Source of the DNA: Geobacillus sp. 46C-IIa
GTDB lineage: Bacteria; Bacillota; Bacilli; Bacillales; Anoxybacillaceae
Direction of reading: 5' to 3'
NCBI RefSeq assembly: GCF_014679505.1
Contig: NZ_CP061474.1
Location: forward strand, 1,704,001-1,768,000
DNA length: 64,000 nucleotides
The notes below the pieces were generated by a model that was not told the DNA's origin, searched no databases, and worked only from the letters and a program-made list of their open reading frames with translations. Positions 8,281 to 17,511 of this stretch are shown here, piece after piece. The position numbers were made by a program, and so were the translations under genes. Position 1 is the first letter of the stretch, and each line of letters starts with the position of its first letter.

Positions 8281-8538
8281 CTATGGCATCGAACGGACAG
8301 CCCATTCAATGGTCAGCGACATCACGGCAAGCAAGATGACTCCCACCGTCGTGATCTGCAGCGCCCTCCGCCATCTTGGCGATAGGTCCCGCCCCACCCG
8401 AAGAACAGCAAGGCCGGCGCCGATTCCGCCCACCCACATGAAAAGGCCCGCCGGGGTGACAAGCAGGCGCCAATCGCTGATCCAATAGTAGATGACGAAC
8501 GTCTGACAGACAAGCAGGATGCATACGATGATTCTCAC
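8281..8538 (-). CDS. Small membrane protein (85 aa) behind the EmrE-like transporter
   Basis: Three hydrophobic segments (about 2-20, 26-46 and 60-80) with a short basic cytoplasmic loop RDLSPRWRR. GTG start overlaps the stop of the upstream transporter gene by four bases (GTGA), so translation is coupled. The family is not recognised; by position it may assist or regulate the transporter. Confidence 0.7.
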   Translation of the reverse strand: MRIIVCILLVCQTFVIYYWISDWRLLVTPAGLFMWVGGIGAGLAVLRVGRDLSPRWRRALQITTVGVILLAVMSLTIEWAVRSMP

Positions 8539-9536
8539 GGTTCTCCTCCCACCCGATTGAGGCGCTGTGCCGTTGAAATGGGCGGCGTCGGGTGTTTCAC
8601 CGTTCTTGTCGATTCGAAACTATGGCAGCAAATCCCAATGATGATGACGGCCAAACCAACGAACGCCCATCCGTTTGGAAGTGGAGCTGACAAGAACAGC
8701 GCTTCGCCGATGACGGCAAACATGACTTCCGCGGATTGCGTCGCTTCCACAGCGGCCAGTTTCCGTTCGTTCCCTTTTGCCCGATCGGTAGCAATAAAAA
8801 ACAACGTCGTCGCGATGATCCCGGAACTAATGGCCACGATGAACGACTGCATGGTTTGCCCCGCCGACGGCACCCCTGATGTCAGCCAGCCAATCAACGC
8901 GACAATCAGCCAAAACGGCAAACTGGCCATCGTCATCCCCCATACGCGTTGAAACGCATCAAGGCGCCCGGCGCAATGTTCGATCATTTTCCGATTGCCA
9001 AGCGGATACGCAAACGCAGCAATCAGCACAGGAAAAACCCCCAACGCGATTTCGTTCCATGTGAGATGGCCTGCTTGCTGGAACTGAATAAGGACGACGC
9101 CGAACAAGATCAAAAACGAAATGAAAAGCGCCCGTTTTTCAATCGGGCGGCGCACCGATACTGTTCCGTTTTTCGTTTTTCTCTGTTCTGTAAACAGCGG
9201 ACTAAGCAGAACACCGGCTACAATCGTGCACTGCCATGTCCCGGCCACAAGCCACCCTGGCCCGTAGGCGGCCGCGTAGGTGAGCGGCGCGTAAAACAAG
9301 CCGAATCCGACCGTCCCCCAGGTGATCCATACCCGCGGATGGCGCTTGAGGTCATGCCAAACCGGTCTGATGTTGCGGCGGAACAAAACGATGGCAAACA
9401 GCAGCGGCACCATAAAGAAAAAGCGAAGCGATGAACTCCACAGCCAGCTGCCGCCAGCTAATTCCATGGACCGATTCAAGATGAACGTGACGGCAAAAAA
9501 GAACGAAGCGACAAGGCCGATGGCCATTTCCCTCAT
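8535..9536 (-). CDS. Multidrug resistance efflux transporter, EmrE/DMT type
   Basis: A ten-helix DMT-superfamily protein of 333 aa. Family traits are LNRSMELAGGSWLWSSSLRFFFM at the N-terminus in split form and, in the C-terminal half, FFIATDRAKGN and VEATQSAEVMFAVIGEAL, which match the putative multidrug resistance efflux group (PF13536). I chose the ATG at 9536: AAGGGG lies 9 bases before it, whereas the ATG at 9545 abuts the ribosome site. It is probably cotranscribed with the 85-aa membrane protein. The substrate cannot be told. Confidence 0.8.
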   Translation of the reverse strand: MREMAIGLVASFFFAVTFILNRSMELAGGSWLWSSSLRFFFMVPLLFAIVLFRRNIRPVWHDLKRHPRVWITWGTVGFGLFYAPLTYAAAYGPGWLVAGTWQCTIVAGVLLSPLFTEQRKTKNGTVSVRRPIEKRALFISFLILFGVVLIQFQQAGHLTWNEIALGVFPVLIAAFAYPLGNRKMIEHCAGRLDAFQRVWGMTMASLPFWLIVALIGWLTSGVPSAGQTMQSFIVAISSGIIATTLFFIATDRAKGNERKLAAVEATQSAEVMFAVIGEALFLSAPLPNGWAFVGLAVIIIGICCHSFESTRTVKHPTPPISTAQRLNRVGGEP

Positions 9537-9684
9537 AATTCCCATCCCCTTCGCAATGTCACAGAACAGTTTTATTGTATCTTATTATTCAAAATTTTTC
9601 TATTTGTTTTATTGATTATTTAGAACATAGTTTTATTTAATAGGATGACGGTTGTTTTGCCCATTTTTCCCAGCAGCAAGCCAT

Positions 9685-9719
9685 AAAAAAAGGCGCCCAC
9701 TCAAGAAAGTGGACGCGCG
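9685..9719 (-). terminator. Terminator downstream of the liv operon and the M14 remnant
   Basis: On the minus strand GCGCGTCCACT...AGTGGGCGCC forms a stem followed by seven T's. It is the first terminator after livJ, so it probably ends the whole catabolic/liv transcript. Confidence 0.75.
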
Positions 9720-9723
9720 TTGA

Positions 9724-10004
9724 TTATAGTTTGTTGGCCAGCATCAGCGGGACGCCGTCATTTTGGTTCCAAATCGACGGAAAGTAGTTGAGCGGCACCG
9801 AGCGCTCGCCGACATACGGCGCTGCTTCGATCGTAAACCCCGGCCGTTTGAAGCATAGGACAAACCAGTCTTTATAGCCGCCGCTCGGATTTTTTTGCGG
9901 CTTGACCAGCGCATACCGCGTCATTTTTGAAACAAGGAGCGCGAGCTGATAGTCGCACTTCGTTTCGTGCGGCGTCCTGACGGAGATGCCAGTAAATAGA
10001 TCAG
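9724..10004 (-). pseudogene. C-terminal remnant of an M14 zinc carboxypeptidase
   Basis: The frame is open from just after the livJ stop to 9724, without a usable start. It reads like the last third of a gamma-D-glutamyl-diaminopimelate peptidase of family M14: TPHETKCDYQLALLV, SGGYKDWFVL, then RPGFTIEAAPYVGERSVPL, in which FTIE holds the catalytic Glu of the family, and PSIWNQN. The zinc-binding N-terminal part is absent, because livJ lies directly upstream. An ATG at 9924 exists but has no ribosome site. I read it as a 5'-deleted relic fused next to the liv operon. Confidence 0.75.
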
Positions 10005-10005
10005 C

Positions 10006-11205
10006 TTATTTCTTTAGCTCGATCGGCACAACTTTGCCATTTTCCACTGCTGCAACAATAATTTTTGATTCAAAGCCGCCGTCCTCGCCAACCTTCGGAA
10101 CGACATACACTTGCTTGTCTTTCGGGATGTTTTTCAACCCTTCATTCATATGCTCGCGAATAGCGGCGGGATCATCGACCGTGCCAGCTGCCTTCATCGC
10201 TTCGACAAAGGCGTAAAGAGCCAAGTAGTTATAGGCGGACTCCGAACTTGCTTCGGCGTTGTACTTCGCCCGGTAGTTTTCCACAAACTGCGGGGCTCCC
10301 GGCTCTTTCGACTCAACGAGCGGCATGACGCCGATCGCGCCCTCAAGCATCTCGTAAGAGCCGACGACCCGCTTCATTTCATCCAACTTCGCTTGGTCCA
10401 TGACAATAAAGCCGCCTTTAAAGCCAAGTTCGCGCGCCTGTTTCACTACTTTCGCCGTCGGCTCCGACGGTCCGCCGATAAACAAGACATCCGGCTTTTC
10501 TTTTAACGCGTTCGTGATGATCGTGAAGAAATCGGTGTCCTTAGTGAAGTCAATCGATGTGTTATAGACAACTTCTCCGCCTTGCTTTTCCCAATATGGC
10601 AACAGTTTTTCCGTCCAGTCTTTCCCGTATTGCGTCGCCGTCGGCAAGGCAGCCAGCTTTTTGCCAAACCGCTTCATCACATAATCGGTAAATGTCGGAA
10701 TGTAGCCATCATAACGCGGCGGGATGCGGATCGTCAGCTTGTTGCCGGTCTGCGTGATTTTCGGCTCGCTCGTATAGGCCGCGATAAGGAAATTGTCCGT
10801 TTGGTTGAACACTTGCAACGCCATGACACCGCCGCTGTGCGGAGTGAAAATGATCGGCGTATGATGTTCTTGGACAAGCCGTTTGGCATTTGCCGCTGTT
10901 TCATTCGGCAAATACTTGTCGTCTAATGATACAACATTGATTTTATATGTTTTTCCCTTCACTTCAAACCCGCCGTTTTTATTGATTTCGTCCGCCGCCA
11001 TCTTCACGCCGTTTAACGTCCGTTCCCCGTAGTAGGCGGCGGGACCGCTTAGCGGTCCGCTGTAACCGATATTGACGACGTTGTCGCCTCCGCCTCCATT
11101 ACCGCTTTTGGCATTATTGTTCGTTGTCGGGCTGTTGCATGCCGCAAGCATCAGTGCCATGACGGCCGTCATCATGGCCGCGATCGGCCATTTTCTTTTT
11201 TTCAT
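10006..11205 (-). CDS. livJ: ABC transporter substrate-binding lipoprotein, LivJ type
   Basis: Catches the substrate outside the membrane for the LivHMGF importer. Seen: a lipoprotein signal (MKKRKWPIAAMMTAVMALML) ending in lipobox LAAC, then a periplasmic-binding type 1 fold with VNIGYSGPLSGPAAYYGE and KRLVQEHHTP. 399 aa, normal for the family. ATG follows GGGGGAGCGGA. It is last in the liv gene set, separated from livF by a 132-base gap. Members bind branched-chain amino acids, amides or aromatic and acyl compounds; the neighbouring acyl-CoA genes favour a carboxylic acid over an amino acid here. Confidence 0.9.
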   Translation of the reverse strand: MKKRKWPIAAMMTAVMALMLAACNSPTTNNNAKSGNGGGGDNVVNIGYSGPLSGPAAYYGERTLNGVKMAADEINKNGGFEVKGKTYKINVVSLDDKYLPNETAANAKRLVQEHHTPIIFTPHSGGVMALQVFNQTDNFLIAAYTSEPKITQTGNKLTIRIPPRYDGYIPTFTDYVMKRFGKKLAALPTATQYGKDWTEKLLPYWEKQGGEVVYNTSIDFTKDTDFFTIITNALKEKPDVLFIGGPSEPTAKVVKQARELGFKGGFIVMDQAKLDEMKRVVGSYEMLEGAIGVMPLVESKEPGAPQFVENYRAKYNAEASSESAYNYLALYAFVEAMKAAGTVDDPAAIREHMNEGLKNIPKDKQVYVVPKVGEDGGFESKIIVAAVENGKVVPIELKK

Positions 11206-11337
11206 TCCGCTCCCCCCTATTTTTTATTCTAAAATATATTTGGATGAATAAGTGCCGCGCCCGTGGTTCACCCCCTTTCAATACAGACGCATCGCTTGCT
11301 TTCGCCCGCGAAATACACCATTCGGGGCAAACGCTTG

Positions 11338-12045
11338 TCATGTTCCAATGTACGCCTTGCGGACGTCGTCGTTGGCGAGCAGTTCGTCCGCCGCCCCTGA
11401 AGCGACGATCGTCCCGTTTTCAAACACGTAGCCGTGATGGGCGATGGATAGCGCGGCATGAGCATTTTGTTCAGCGAGCAAAATGGTCGTCCCTTCCTCA
11501 TTAATTTGTTTAATCGTCGCGAACATTTGCTCGACAATGAGCGGGGCAAGCCCGATCGACGGCTCATCAAGCAAGAGCACCGCAGGGCGCGACATTAACG
11601 CGCGGCCGATGGCAAGCATTTGCTGCTGGCCGCCGCTCAGCGATCCGGCTGGCTCGTTTCGTTTTTCATGCAAAATCGGGAACAGCTCGTATACATGTTC
11701 CATCGAGCGGCGGATGCCTTCTTTATCTTTTCGATGAACATACGCGCCCATAAGCAAGTTTTCGTATACGCTCATGCGGGCAAACAGCTTGCGCCCTTCG
11801 GCGCATTGCACGATGCCGCGCTGAACGATCCGGTCAGGCGGCAGCAAGTCAATGCGCTCGCCATCAAGGCGGATTTCCCCTTGCACGGGCTTATGCAGCC
11901 CGCTGATCGTGCGAAACAGCGTGCTTTTCCCAGCCCCGTTGGCGCCAAGCAACACCGCGATTTCCCCCGCCTTAACGGAAAACGTCACATCGCGAATCGC
12001 CGTGAAGCTGCCGTAGCGGACAGATACGTTCGTCAACTCAAGCAA
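11338..12045 (-). CDS. livF: ABC transporter ATPase LivF
   Basis: One of the two ATPases of the importer. 235 aa with Walker A LGANGAGKST, signature LSGGQQQ, Walker B LLLDEPSIGLAP and the H-loop. The PSIGLAP sequence after Walker B and the short length are characteristic of LivF. It begins at a TTG (MLELTNVSVRYGS) behind GGGGGGAG, overlapping the end of livG by eight bases. Confidence 0.92.
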   Translation of the reverse strand: MLELTNVSVRYGSFTAIRDVTFSVKAGEIAVLLGANGAGKSTLFRTISGLHKPVQGEIRLDGERIDLLPPDRIVQRGIVQCAEGRKLFARMSVYENLLMGAYVHRKDKEGIRRSMEHVYELFPILHEKRNEPAGSLSGGQQQMLAIGRALMSRPAVLLLDEPSIGLAPLIVEQMFATIKQINEEGTTILLAEQNAHAALSIAHHGYVFENGTIVASGAADELLANDDVRKAYIGT

Positions 12046-12802
12046 CGGTGCTCCCCCCTAGATACGCTTGAATGACCGCCTCGTTGTTTTGCACTTCTTC
12101 CGGCGTCCCTTCGGCAATTTTTTCGCCGTAATTGAGCACCATAATGCGGTCAGCGATTTTCATAATCATCGACATTTTATGTTCAATGAGACAAACTGTC
12201 AGGCCGCCCTTGACCATTTTGACGATCAGCTCTTCCAACCCCTCCGTTTCGTCCGGGTTGACGCCGGCAGCTGGCTCGTCAAGCAGGATGAGTTCCGGAT
12301 CGGTCGCCAAGGCGAGCGCAAACGCCACCCGCTTCTTCTGCTCCTGCGACAGGTTAGCGACGAGCCGATCCGCCACATCGGTGAGCCCAACAAAGTCGAG
12401 CACTTCCATCGCCTTTTCTTTGCATGCCTGTTCCTCGCGGCGGTGCCGTTTTGTGCGCAAAATAGCATCAAACACATTCGATGTGGTGCGCAGCCGATGG
12501 CCGATGATGACGTTGTCCATCACCGTCGACTGTTCAAACAAATGGGTCGTTTGAAACGTGCGGGCGATGCCGAGCTTCGCCCGTTCATTCGCCGGCAGGC
12601 GGGTAATGTCGCGGCCTTTAAACGTAATCGTGCCAGATGTCGGCCGGTGCAAGCCGCTAATTAAATTGAAAAACGTCGATTTCCCGGCGCCGTTCGGGCC
12701 GATGATGGCGTTTACTTTCCCCTGTTCGACGGAAAACGTGACGTCATTGACCGCCAGCAACCCTCCAAACCGTTTCGTCAACCGTTCGACGTGCAAAAAC
12801 AT
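12038..12802 (-). CDS. livG: ABC transporter ATPase LivG
   Basis: Second ATPase of the importer. 254 aa with Walker A GPNGAGKSTFFNLISG, signature LSQEQKKR (degenerate in place of LSGGQ), Walker B LILLDEPAAGVNPDE and the LivG-specific EHKMSMIMKIADRIMVL. The typical LivG insertion with RTFQTTHLF is present. ATG behind GGAGGG, two bases after livM. The altered signature motif is worth noting, as it occurs in the ATPase whose partner LivF is canonical. Confidence 0.92.
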   Translation of the reverse strand: MFLHVERLTKRFGGLLAVNDVTFSVEQGKVNAIIGPNGAGKSTFFNLISGLHRPTSGTITFKGRDITRLPANERAKLGIARTFQTTHLFEQSTVMDNVIIGHRLRTTSNVFDAILRTKRHRREEQACKEKAMEVLDFVGLTDVADRLVANLSQEQKKRVAFALALATDPELILLDEPAAGVNPDETEGLEELIVKMVKGGLTVCLIEHKMSMIMKIADRIMVLNYGEKIAEGTPEEVQNNEAVIQAYLGGSTVA

Positions 12803-12804
12803 AG

Positions 12805-13842
12805 TTATCCCTCCTCTACGTGCCGTTCGCTCCGTCCTTGGTGCGAGGCCGCCAGTTCAGCAGCAGTCTGGTTTGCCTTCTGTTCAAGGCGGCGCACCTC
12901 TGCACGTTTCGCCTGATAGCGGATGAAGCCGCCGGCAATGCCGTGTGGATAAAAGATGATCAAAAGCGTCAACACCGGGCCAAAAATGAGCATTCGGTAG
13001 TCTTGCAAAAATTGCAGCTGCTGGGATAAAAACGTAATGAGCAGCGTGCCGACGACCGGTCCGGCAAGCGTTCCGATGCCGCCGACAAGCAAGTACGTTA
13101 AAAAGTCAAACATAACAGTGACATATGCGATATCCGGACCGAGAAAGCGGATGAATGACGCATACAGCGCTCCGGCAAGCGACGTAAAAAAGACGGACAG
13201 AACAAACGAGGCAAGCTTGTTTTTCATCGTCGAGATGCCAAGCGTCAACGCGAGCTCCTCGCTGTTGCGAATGGCGATATACGTCCTTCCCGTCAGTGAA
13301 TCAACGAGCCGGTACATCACAAACATGACCGCAAACAAGAAAAACAAAATCAAATAATATTGGGCGATCGGCGTCTGAAACGACAGCGGTCCGATGTCCC
13401 CTGGCGCCGGAATGCCGATGAAGCCGCGCACTCCGCCGGTCAAGCTGTCCCATTTATCAATCACTAAATAAATGATATACCCGACACATAGCGTATAAAT
13501 GGCAAAAAAATGCTCTTTCGTCCGCAAGGCGACAAGACCGATCACGAGGCCAAGCAGCGATGTGAATGCGCACGAGAGTACGAACGCCCACCAAAACGGA
13601 AGCCCAACTTTCACGGTCAAAATGCCGAGCGTATAGGCGCCAACGGCAAAAAATCCAGCGTGGGCAAGGGACAAATAACCCGTATAGCCAGCAAATAAGT
13701 TCAACCCGTAAACGGCGATCATCCAAATGAAGGAGATCGTCATCATGTGCAAGTAATAGCCGTTGGTCACAAGCAGCGGGAAAGCGAGTGCCAACGCCGC
13801 GAGAACAGCAAGCCATAGGCGTCGTTTTTCGAAAGCGGCCAT
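12805..13842 (-). CDS. livM: ABC transporter permease LivM
   Basis: 345-aa permease with about ten membrane spans. LivM features: YGLNLFAGYTGYLSLAHAGFFAVGAYT, the FLGPDIAYVTVMF loop and the LVGGIGTLAGPVVGTLL motif near the C-terminus. I placed the start at the ATG at 13842, which overlaps the livH stop as TGATG; a TTG three bases earlier is also possible. The C-terminal tail after residue 310 is long, charged and rich in Ala and Glu, beyond the usual family end. Confidence 0.9.
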   Translation of the reverse strand: MAAFEKRRLWLAVLAALALAFPLLVTNGYYLHMMTISFIWMIAVYGLNLFAGYTGYLSLAHAGFFAVGAYTLGILTVKVGLPFWWAFVLSCAFTSLLGLVIGLVALRTKEHFFAIYTLCVGYIIYLVIDKWDSLTGGVRGFIGIPAPGDIGPLSFQTPIAQYYLILFFLFAVMFVMYRLVDSLTGRTYIAIRNSEELALTLGISTMKNKLASFVLSVFFTSLAGALYASFIRFLGPDIAYVTVMFDFLTYLLVGGIGTLAGPVVGTLLITFLSQQLQFLQDYRMLIFGPVLTLLIIFYPHGIAGGFIRYQAKRAEVRRLEQKANQTAAELAASHQGRSERHVEEG

Positions 13843-14705
13843 CAATGTCCCTCCTTGGCAAACAGTCCGTTCGGTTTGACCGTTAAAATGATAACAAGAA
13901 TGACAAAAGCAATAATGTCTTTATAGTCATTCGACACGTACGTCGCCCCTAAGCTTTCGCTAAATCCTAAAATATAGCCGCCGACAATCGCGCCAGGAAT
14001 GCTTCCCATGCCGCCGAGAATAATGATGACGAACGCTTTCAAGATGACGAGATGACCCATGCCGGGAAACACGAGGTTGATCGGCGAAGCGAGCGAAGCG
14101 GCGAGCGCGGCCAAACCGCCGGAAAGAAGAAACGTCATCATGGCGACTTTGTTCGTGTTAATGCCGACTAAATTCGCTCCTTCGCGGCTTTGTGCCATCG
14201 CGATGATCGAAGCTCCGATGAACGTCTTTTTCAAGAAGAGGTAAAGCAAGATCATGATGACGACAGTGGACGCGATGATGAGGATGCGTTGAACCGTGAG
14301 CGTCAAACCGAAAACGGTGATGACATTGCCGTATGGCGTCGGCATCGTTTGATAGTCCGCCCCCCAGACGAATTGGGCGAACGCTTCCAAAAACAGCAAA
14401 ATGCCGATCGCCGCAATTTTATCATGAAGCGGCGGCGCGTCGCGAAGCGGATAAAACACCAACCGCTCCATCAAGACGCCAAGCAGCCCTACCGCCACCA
14501 TCGACACGACAATGGCAAGCCCGTACGGCAGCCCAGCTTGACTCATGGCGGTGAGCGTGACATAACCGCCCATCATATACAGCGCGCCATGGGCAAAGTT
14601 TGGGATATGCAAAATGCCGTAGACGAGCGTTAAGCCTAAGGCGACAAGGCTGTAAACGCTTCCAACGGTCAATCCGTTTAACAGCTGCTGGATAAACAAT
14701 TCCAT
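13842..14705 (-). CDS. livH: ABC transporter permease LivH
   Basis: 287-aa permease partner of LivM, with about eight spans. Family motifs: YSLVALGLTLVYGILHIPNFAHGALYM near the N-terminus (in two blocks), GINTNKVAMMTFLLSGGLAALA and the EAA-like ILGGMGSIPGAIVGGYILG. ATG behind AAGGGGGG. It is the first of the five transporter genes and lies 62 bases after the tetR stop, so the transporter probably belongs to the transcript that starts at the acyl-CoA dehydrogenase. Confidence 0.92.
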   Translation of the reverse strand: MELFIQQLLNGLTVGSVYSLVALGLTLVYGILHIPNFAHGALYMMGGYVTLTAMSQAGLPYGLAIVVSMVAVGLLGVLMERLVFYPLRDAPPLHDKIAAIGILLFLEAFAQFVWGADYQTMPTPYGNVITVFGLTLTVQRILIIASTVVIMILLYLFLKKTFIGASIIAMAQSREGANLVGINTNKVAMMTFLLSGGLAALAASLASPINLVFPGMGHLVILKAFVIIILGGMGSIPGAIVGGYILGFSESLGATYVSNDYKDIIAFVILVIILTVKPNGLFAKEGH

Positions 14706-14767
14706 CCCGATCCCCCCTTATCTCGTGCATTGAAAGCGGACGAGCCGCCCTAACGGTTCGACGGAGC

Positions 14768-15352
14768 CTACCTTTTTGGCCGTTCCTCCGCCCGAATACC
14801 GTTTAAAATTAAGTCGACGTAAATGTCGGTTAATTCCTCTTCCGAAACGCCTTTGTCCGGTTGAAACCAGTAATAGCTCCAATTCGTGATGCCAAGCAGG
14901 CCGAACGTAATCATTTCTGCATGAAGCGACGGCTTAAATTCGCCGCAGGCGACCCCTTCTTGAATGAGCTGTTCATACTGCTTGCGGAACGCCCGTCGCT
15001 TGGCGCGGATTTCCTCCAAATGGTCATCGGCCAAGTGCCGCATCTCGCGGAAGAAAATGCGGGCGCTTTTCTTCCGCGTGCGAATGTTGCGAATCACCAT
15101 ATAAACAATCGCATGCAGCTTTTCTGTGCAGCTCTTCTCCGGCTCCTGCAACAGGCGCGTCTGCTGGTCAAGCAAATCCTCGATATAGGAGATGCATATA
15201 TCGCGCAGCAGTTCTTCTTTGCTTTTGTAATAGTAATAGAACGCTCCTTTTGTTGCGCCGACCGCTTCAACGATTTCCTGCACGGACGTTTCTTTAAACC
15301 CTTTGCGTTCAAACAGCTCAATGCCGGCTTCCATCAGTTTTTCTTTCATCAT
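14768..15352 (-). CDS. TetR/AcrR-family transcriptional regulator
   Basis: 194-aa repressor with an N-terminal helix-turn-helix (EAGIELFERKGF, SVQEIVEAVGATKGAFYYYYKSKEELL) and a helical ligand-binding C-terminal domain ending with a WSYYWFQPDKGVSEEEL segment. The KGAFYYYYKSK form is common in regulators of acyl-CoA catabolism (FadR/YsiA-like, ligand acyl-CoA). I chose the ATG at 15352 with GGAGA six bases upstream; an in-frame TTG at 15373 overlaps the thiolase stop. Placed between the catabolic enzymes and the transporter, it most likely controls both by the palindrome at 19544. Confidence 0.88.
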   Translation of the reverse strand: MMKEKLMEAGIELFERKGFKETSVQEIVEAVGATKGAFYYYYKSKEELLRDICISYIEDLLDQQTRLLQEPEKSCTEKLHAIVYMVIRNIRTRKKSARIFFREMRHLADDHLEEIRAKRRAFRKQYEQLIQEGVACGEFKPSLHAEMITFGLLGITNWSYYWFQPDKGVSEEELTDIYVDLILNGIRAEERPKR

Positions 15353-15369
15353 CGGTTGTCTCCATGCGC

Positions 15370-16539
15370 TCAAACTCGTTCAATGATCGTCGCGATTCCT
15401 TGGCCGCCGCCGATGCACGCCGTAATGAGGGCGTATGTCCCGCCGCGGCGCTTTAGTTCATACACGGCTTTCGTAATCAAAATCGCGCCCGTCGCGCCGA
15501 GCGGATGGCCGTGGGCGATGGCGCCGCCGTTGACGTTCACTTTTTCCGGGTTCATCTCAAGTTCGCGGTCGCAGGCGATCACTTGTGCGGCAAACGCTTC
15601 ATTGATTTCGATGATGTCCATCTCATCAAGCGTCAGTCCAGCTTTTTCAAGCACCTTTCTCGTCGCCGGCACCGGACCGATGCCCATAATGTTCGGATCG
15701 ACCCCGGCAACCGCATGGGCGCGGATGACGGCAAGCGGCGTCAAGCCAAGCTGTTCCGCTTTTTCCCGTGACATGATGACAAGCGCGGCAGCGGCGTCAT
15801 TGAGCCCTGAACTATTCCCCGCCGTCACCGTGCCGCCTTCTAAAAACGCCGGCGGCAGTTTCGCGAGCGCTTCCATCGTCGTGTTCGGGCGCGGGTGTTC
15901 ATCCGTGTCAAAGACAAACGGCTCCCCTTTTTTCACCGGGACGGTAATCGGCACGATTTGTTCGGCAAACCGCCCTTCTTGCATAGCGCGCGCCATGCGC
16001 TGCTGGCTGCGCAAAGCGAAGGCGTCTTGTTCTTCGCGGCTGATGCCGTATTTTTTCACTAAATTTTCTGCCGTGATGCCCATCGGCGGATCGCCAATCT
16101 CTTTTGGCGACAACTGCGATTTGCGGAAGCTTGGCGGCGTCGAGCTGTACGGTTTTTCCGGGCGGTCCATCAAATACGGCGCGCGGCTCATACTTTCCAC
16201 TCCGCCAGCGATATAGACGTCCCCATCGCCGGCCCAAATGGCTTGCGCCGCCAAATTGACGGCGTTAATGCCCGACCCGCATTGGCGGTCGACCGTCAGC
16301 CCCGTCAGCCCGAGCGACAAGCCGGTTTGTAGCGCTGTCAACCGGGCGATGTTGCCGCCGCCGCTTAAGACATTGCCCATGATGACATCATCGACAAGCT
16401 CTGGGCCGATGTTGGCCCTCCGCATCGCTTCTTTGATTACTTCCGCGCCGTAAACGTGCGCCGGCAGCGTCGCCAAGGCGCCCCCTTGGCGGGCGATGGC
16501 CGTTCTTACGGCAGACACAATGACGGCATCCCGTTTCAT
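15370..16539 (-). CDS. Thiolase (acetyl-CoA C-acyltransferase)
   Basis: 389-aa thiolase that cleaves 3-oxoacyl-CoA with CoA to release acetyl-CoA, the last step of beta-oxidation. Seen: nucleophile Cys87 in [16 protein letters not shown], base His345 in [10 protein letters not shown] and Cys375 in [10 protein letters not shown] chose the ATG at 16539, 7 bases after AAGGAGG, rather than the GTG two codons earlier. It lies between the MaoC pair and tetR. The motif set does not separate a biosynthetic from a degradative thiolase; the neighbours support degradation. Confidence 0.92.
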   Translation of the reverse strand: MKRDAVIVSAVRTAIARQGGALATLPAHVYGAEVIKEAMRRANIGPELVDDVIMGNVLSGGGNIARLTALQTGLSLGLTGLTVDRQCGSGINAVNLAAQAIWAGDGDVYIAGGVESMSRAPYLMDRPEKPYSSTPPSFRKSQLSPKEIGDPPMGITAENLVKKYGISREEQDAFALRSQQRMARAMQEGRFAEQIVPITVPVKKGEPFVFDTDEHPRPNTTMEALAKLPPAFLEGGTVTAGNSSGLNDAAAALVIMSREKAEQLGLTPLAVIRAHAVAGVDPNIMGIGPVPATRKVLEKAGLTLDEMDIIEINEAFAAQVIACDRELEMNPEKVNVNGGAIAHGHPLGATGAILITKAVYELKRRGGTYALITACIGGGQGIATIIERV

Positions 16540-16642
16540 TGTCACTCCTCCTTATCTTTTTTCAACCGGACGCAACTTGCGCGCCTTTTGAAGCGGGGGG
16601 AGGACGATCATCCCCCGCTTGCACCTTGGGCGGAAGAGCCCT

Positions 16643-17047
16643 TTACTCATACAGGGAAAAGACCGCTTCGCCTTTGATGACTTCCTTCCCATGCTGGTTG
16701 ACGGCGGCGACCATAAACCGGATCGCTTTGTCATCCTTTTCTTTGACCGTTGCTTTTAACGTGACGACATCGTTTAAAAACACCATTGATTGAAAACGGA
16801 CGAAATAATCTTGGACAAATCCTTCCTCGTAATACGGGGTGAACAGCTTCGCCAAGTTGCCCATCGTCCACATGCCGTGGGCGATAATCCCCGGCAGGCC
16901 GGCTTTTTTCGCTTCATCATCGATCGTATGAATCGGGTTGTAGTCGCCCGACGCTCCGGCATATTTGATTAAGTCAAGCCGGGATACAGGCGGAAGCGTC
17001 ACCTCGGGAAGCGACTGCCCGACTTGCCATTCGCGAATCGTCGTCAT
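16643..17047 (-). CDS. MaoC-family enoyl-CoA hydratase, catalytic subunit
   Basis: 134-aa single hot-dog domain. It carries the hydratase-2 motif GDYNPIH....A...GLPGIIAHGM with catalytic Asp35 and His40, so it should hydrate 2-enoyl-CoA, by family precedent to the (R)-3-hydroxyacyl-CoA. Its start overlaps the stop of the other MaoC-like gene by four bases, which fits a heteromeric enzyme of HadAB or ChsH1/ChsH2 type. The name is from the motif; acyl chain specificity is unknown. Confidence 0.85.
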   Translation of the reverse strand: MTTIREWQVGQSLPEVTLPPVSRLDLIKYAGASGDYNPIHTIDDEAKKAGLPGIIAHGMWTMGNLAKLFTPYYEEGFVQDYFVRFQSMVFLNDVVTLKATVKEKDDKAIRFMVAAVNQHGKEVIKGEAVFSLYE

Positions 17048-17493
17048 ACGCTCATCGCCTTTCTAACCGCCTCATTGATAATGATCGTTGAGGTGGAGGT
17101 AAATAAGAGATTCCCGTCAGCGTCTTCGCCGTTGTTGGCGATCACTAAAAAGCCGAGCTGGCCCATGCTGCTTTGTTTTTCGTAATAATCTTTGACCTCT
17201 GCATAGCAGTACAGCTCTTCGCCGACAAACAGCGGGCGCTTATAATGAAAGCGCTGCTCGCCGTGAATCAATCCTTTTGCCGGCAATTTCAACCCTTCGA
17301 TCACACCGTAGTCAAACACGCGCGGGAACGTCGGCGGCGCGATGTTGCGCCCGTAGCGCGACCGTTTCCCTGTCTCTTCGTCCCAATAAATCGGGTTCAA
17401 GTCGCCGATCGCTTCAGCGAATTTTTTCACCGCTCCGCGCTCGACAACGTTTTTCACTTTCGCCGATTGTTTTCCGATATCATTTTGATACAT
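17044..17493 (-). CDS. MaoC-like dehydratase partner (FAS1-type N-terminal domain)
   Basis: 149-aa hot-dog protein similar to the N-terminal half of MaoC-type dehydratases (HadA/HTD2 N group). The region corresponding to the hydratase-2 motif reads GDLNPIYWD: Asp31 is kept but the catalytic His is Tyr36, so it is probably the non-catalytic, substrate-tunnel subunit. PPTFPRVFDYG and HGEQRFHYKRPLFVGEELY are typical of the group. Coupled by a 4-base overlap to the catalytic MaoC. This split arrangement is known in steroid side-chain and mycolic acid dehydratases. Confidence 0.8.
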   Translation of the reverse strand: MYQNDIGKQSAKVKNVVERGAVKKFAEAIGDLNPIYWDEETGKRSRYGRNIAPPTFPRVFDYGVIEGLKLPAKGLIHGEQRFHYKRPLFVGEELYCYAEVKDYYEKQSSMGQLGFLVIANNGEDADGNLLFTSTSTIIINEAVRKAMSV

Positions 17494-17511
17494 GATCCGT
17501 TCCCTCCGCCT

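Noticed and set aside
10582..10926. Plus-strand ORFs inside livJ
   Set aside because: Codon shadow of livJ without ribosome sites or family motifs.
14861..16216. A 451-codon plus-strand open frame
   Set aside because: It runs antisense to tetR and the thiolase, has no ribosome site, and its sequence is unlike a folded protein; the minus-strand genes have full catalytic motifs.
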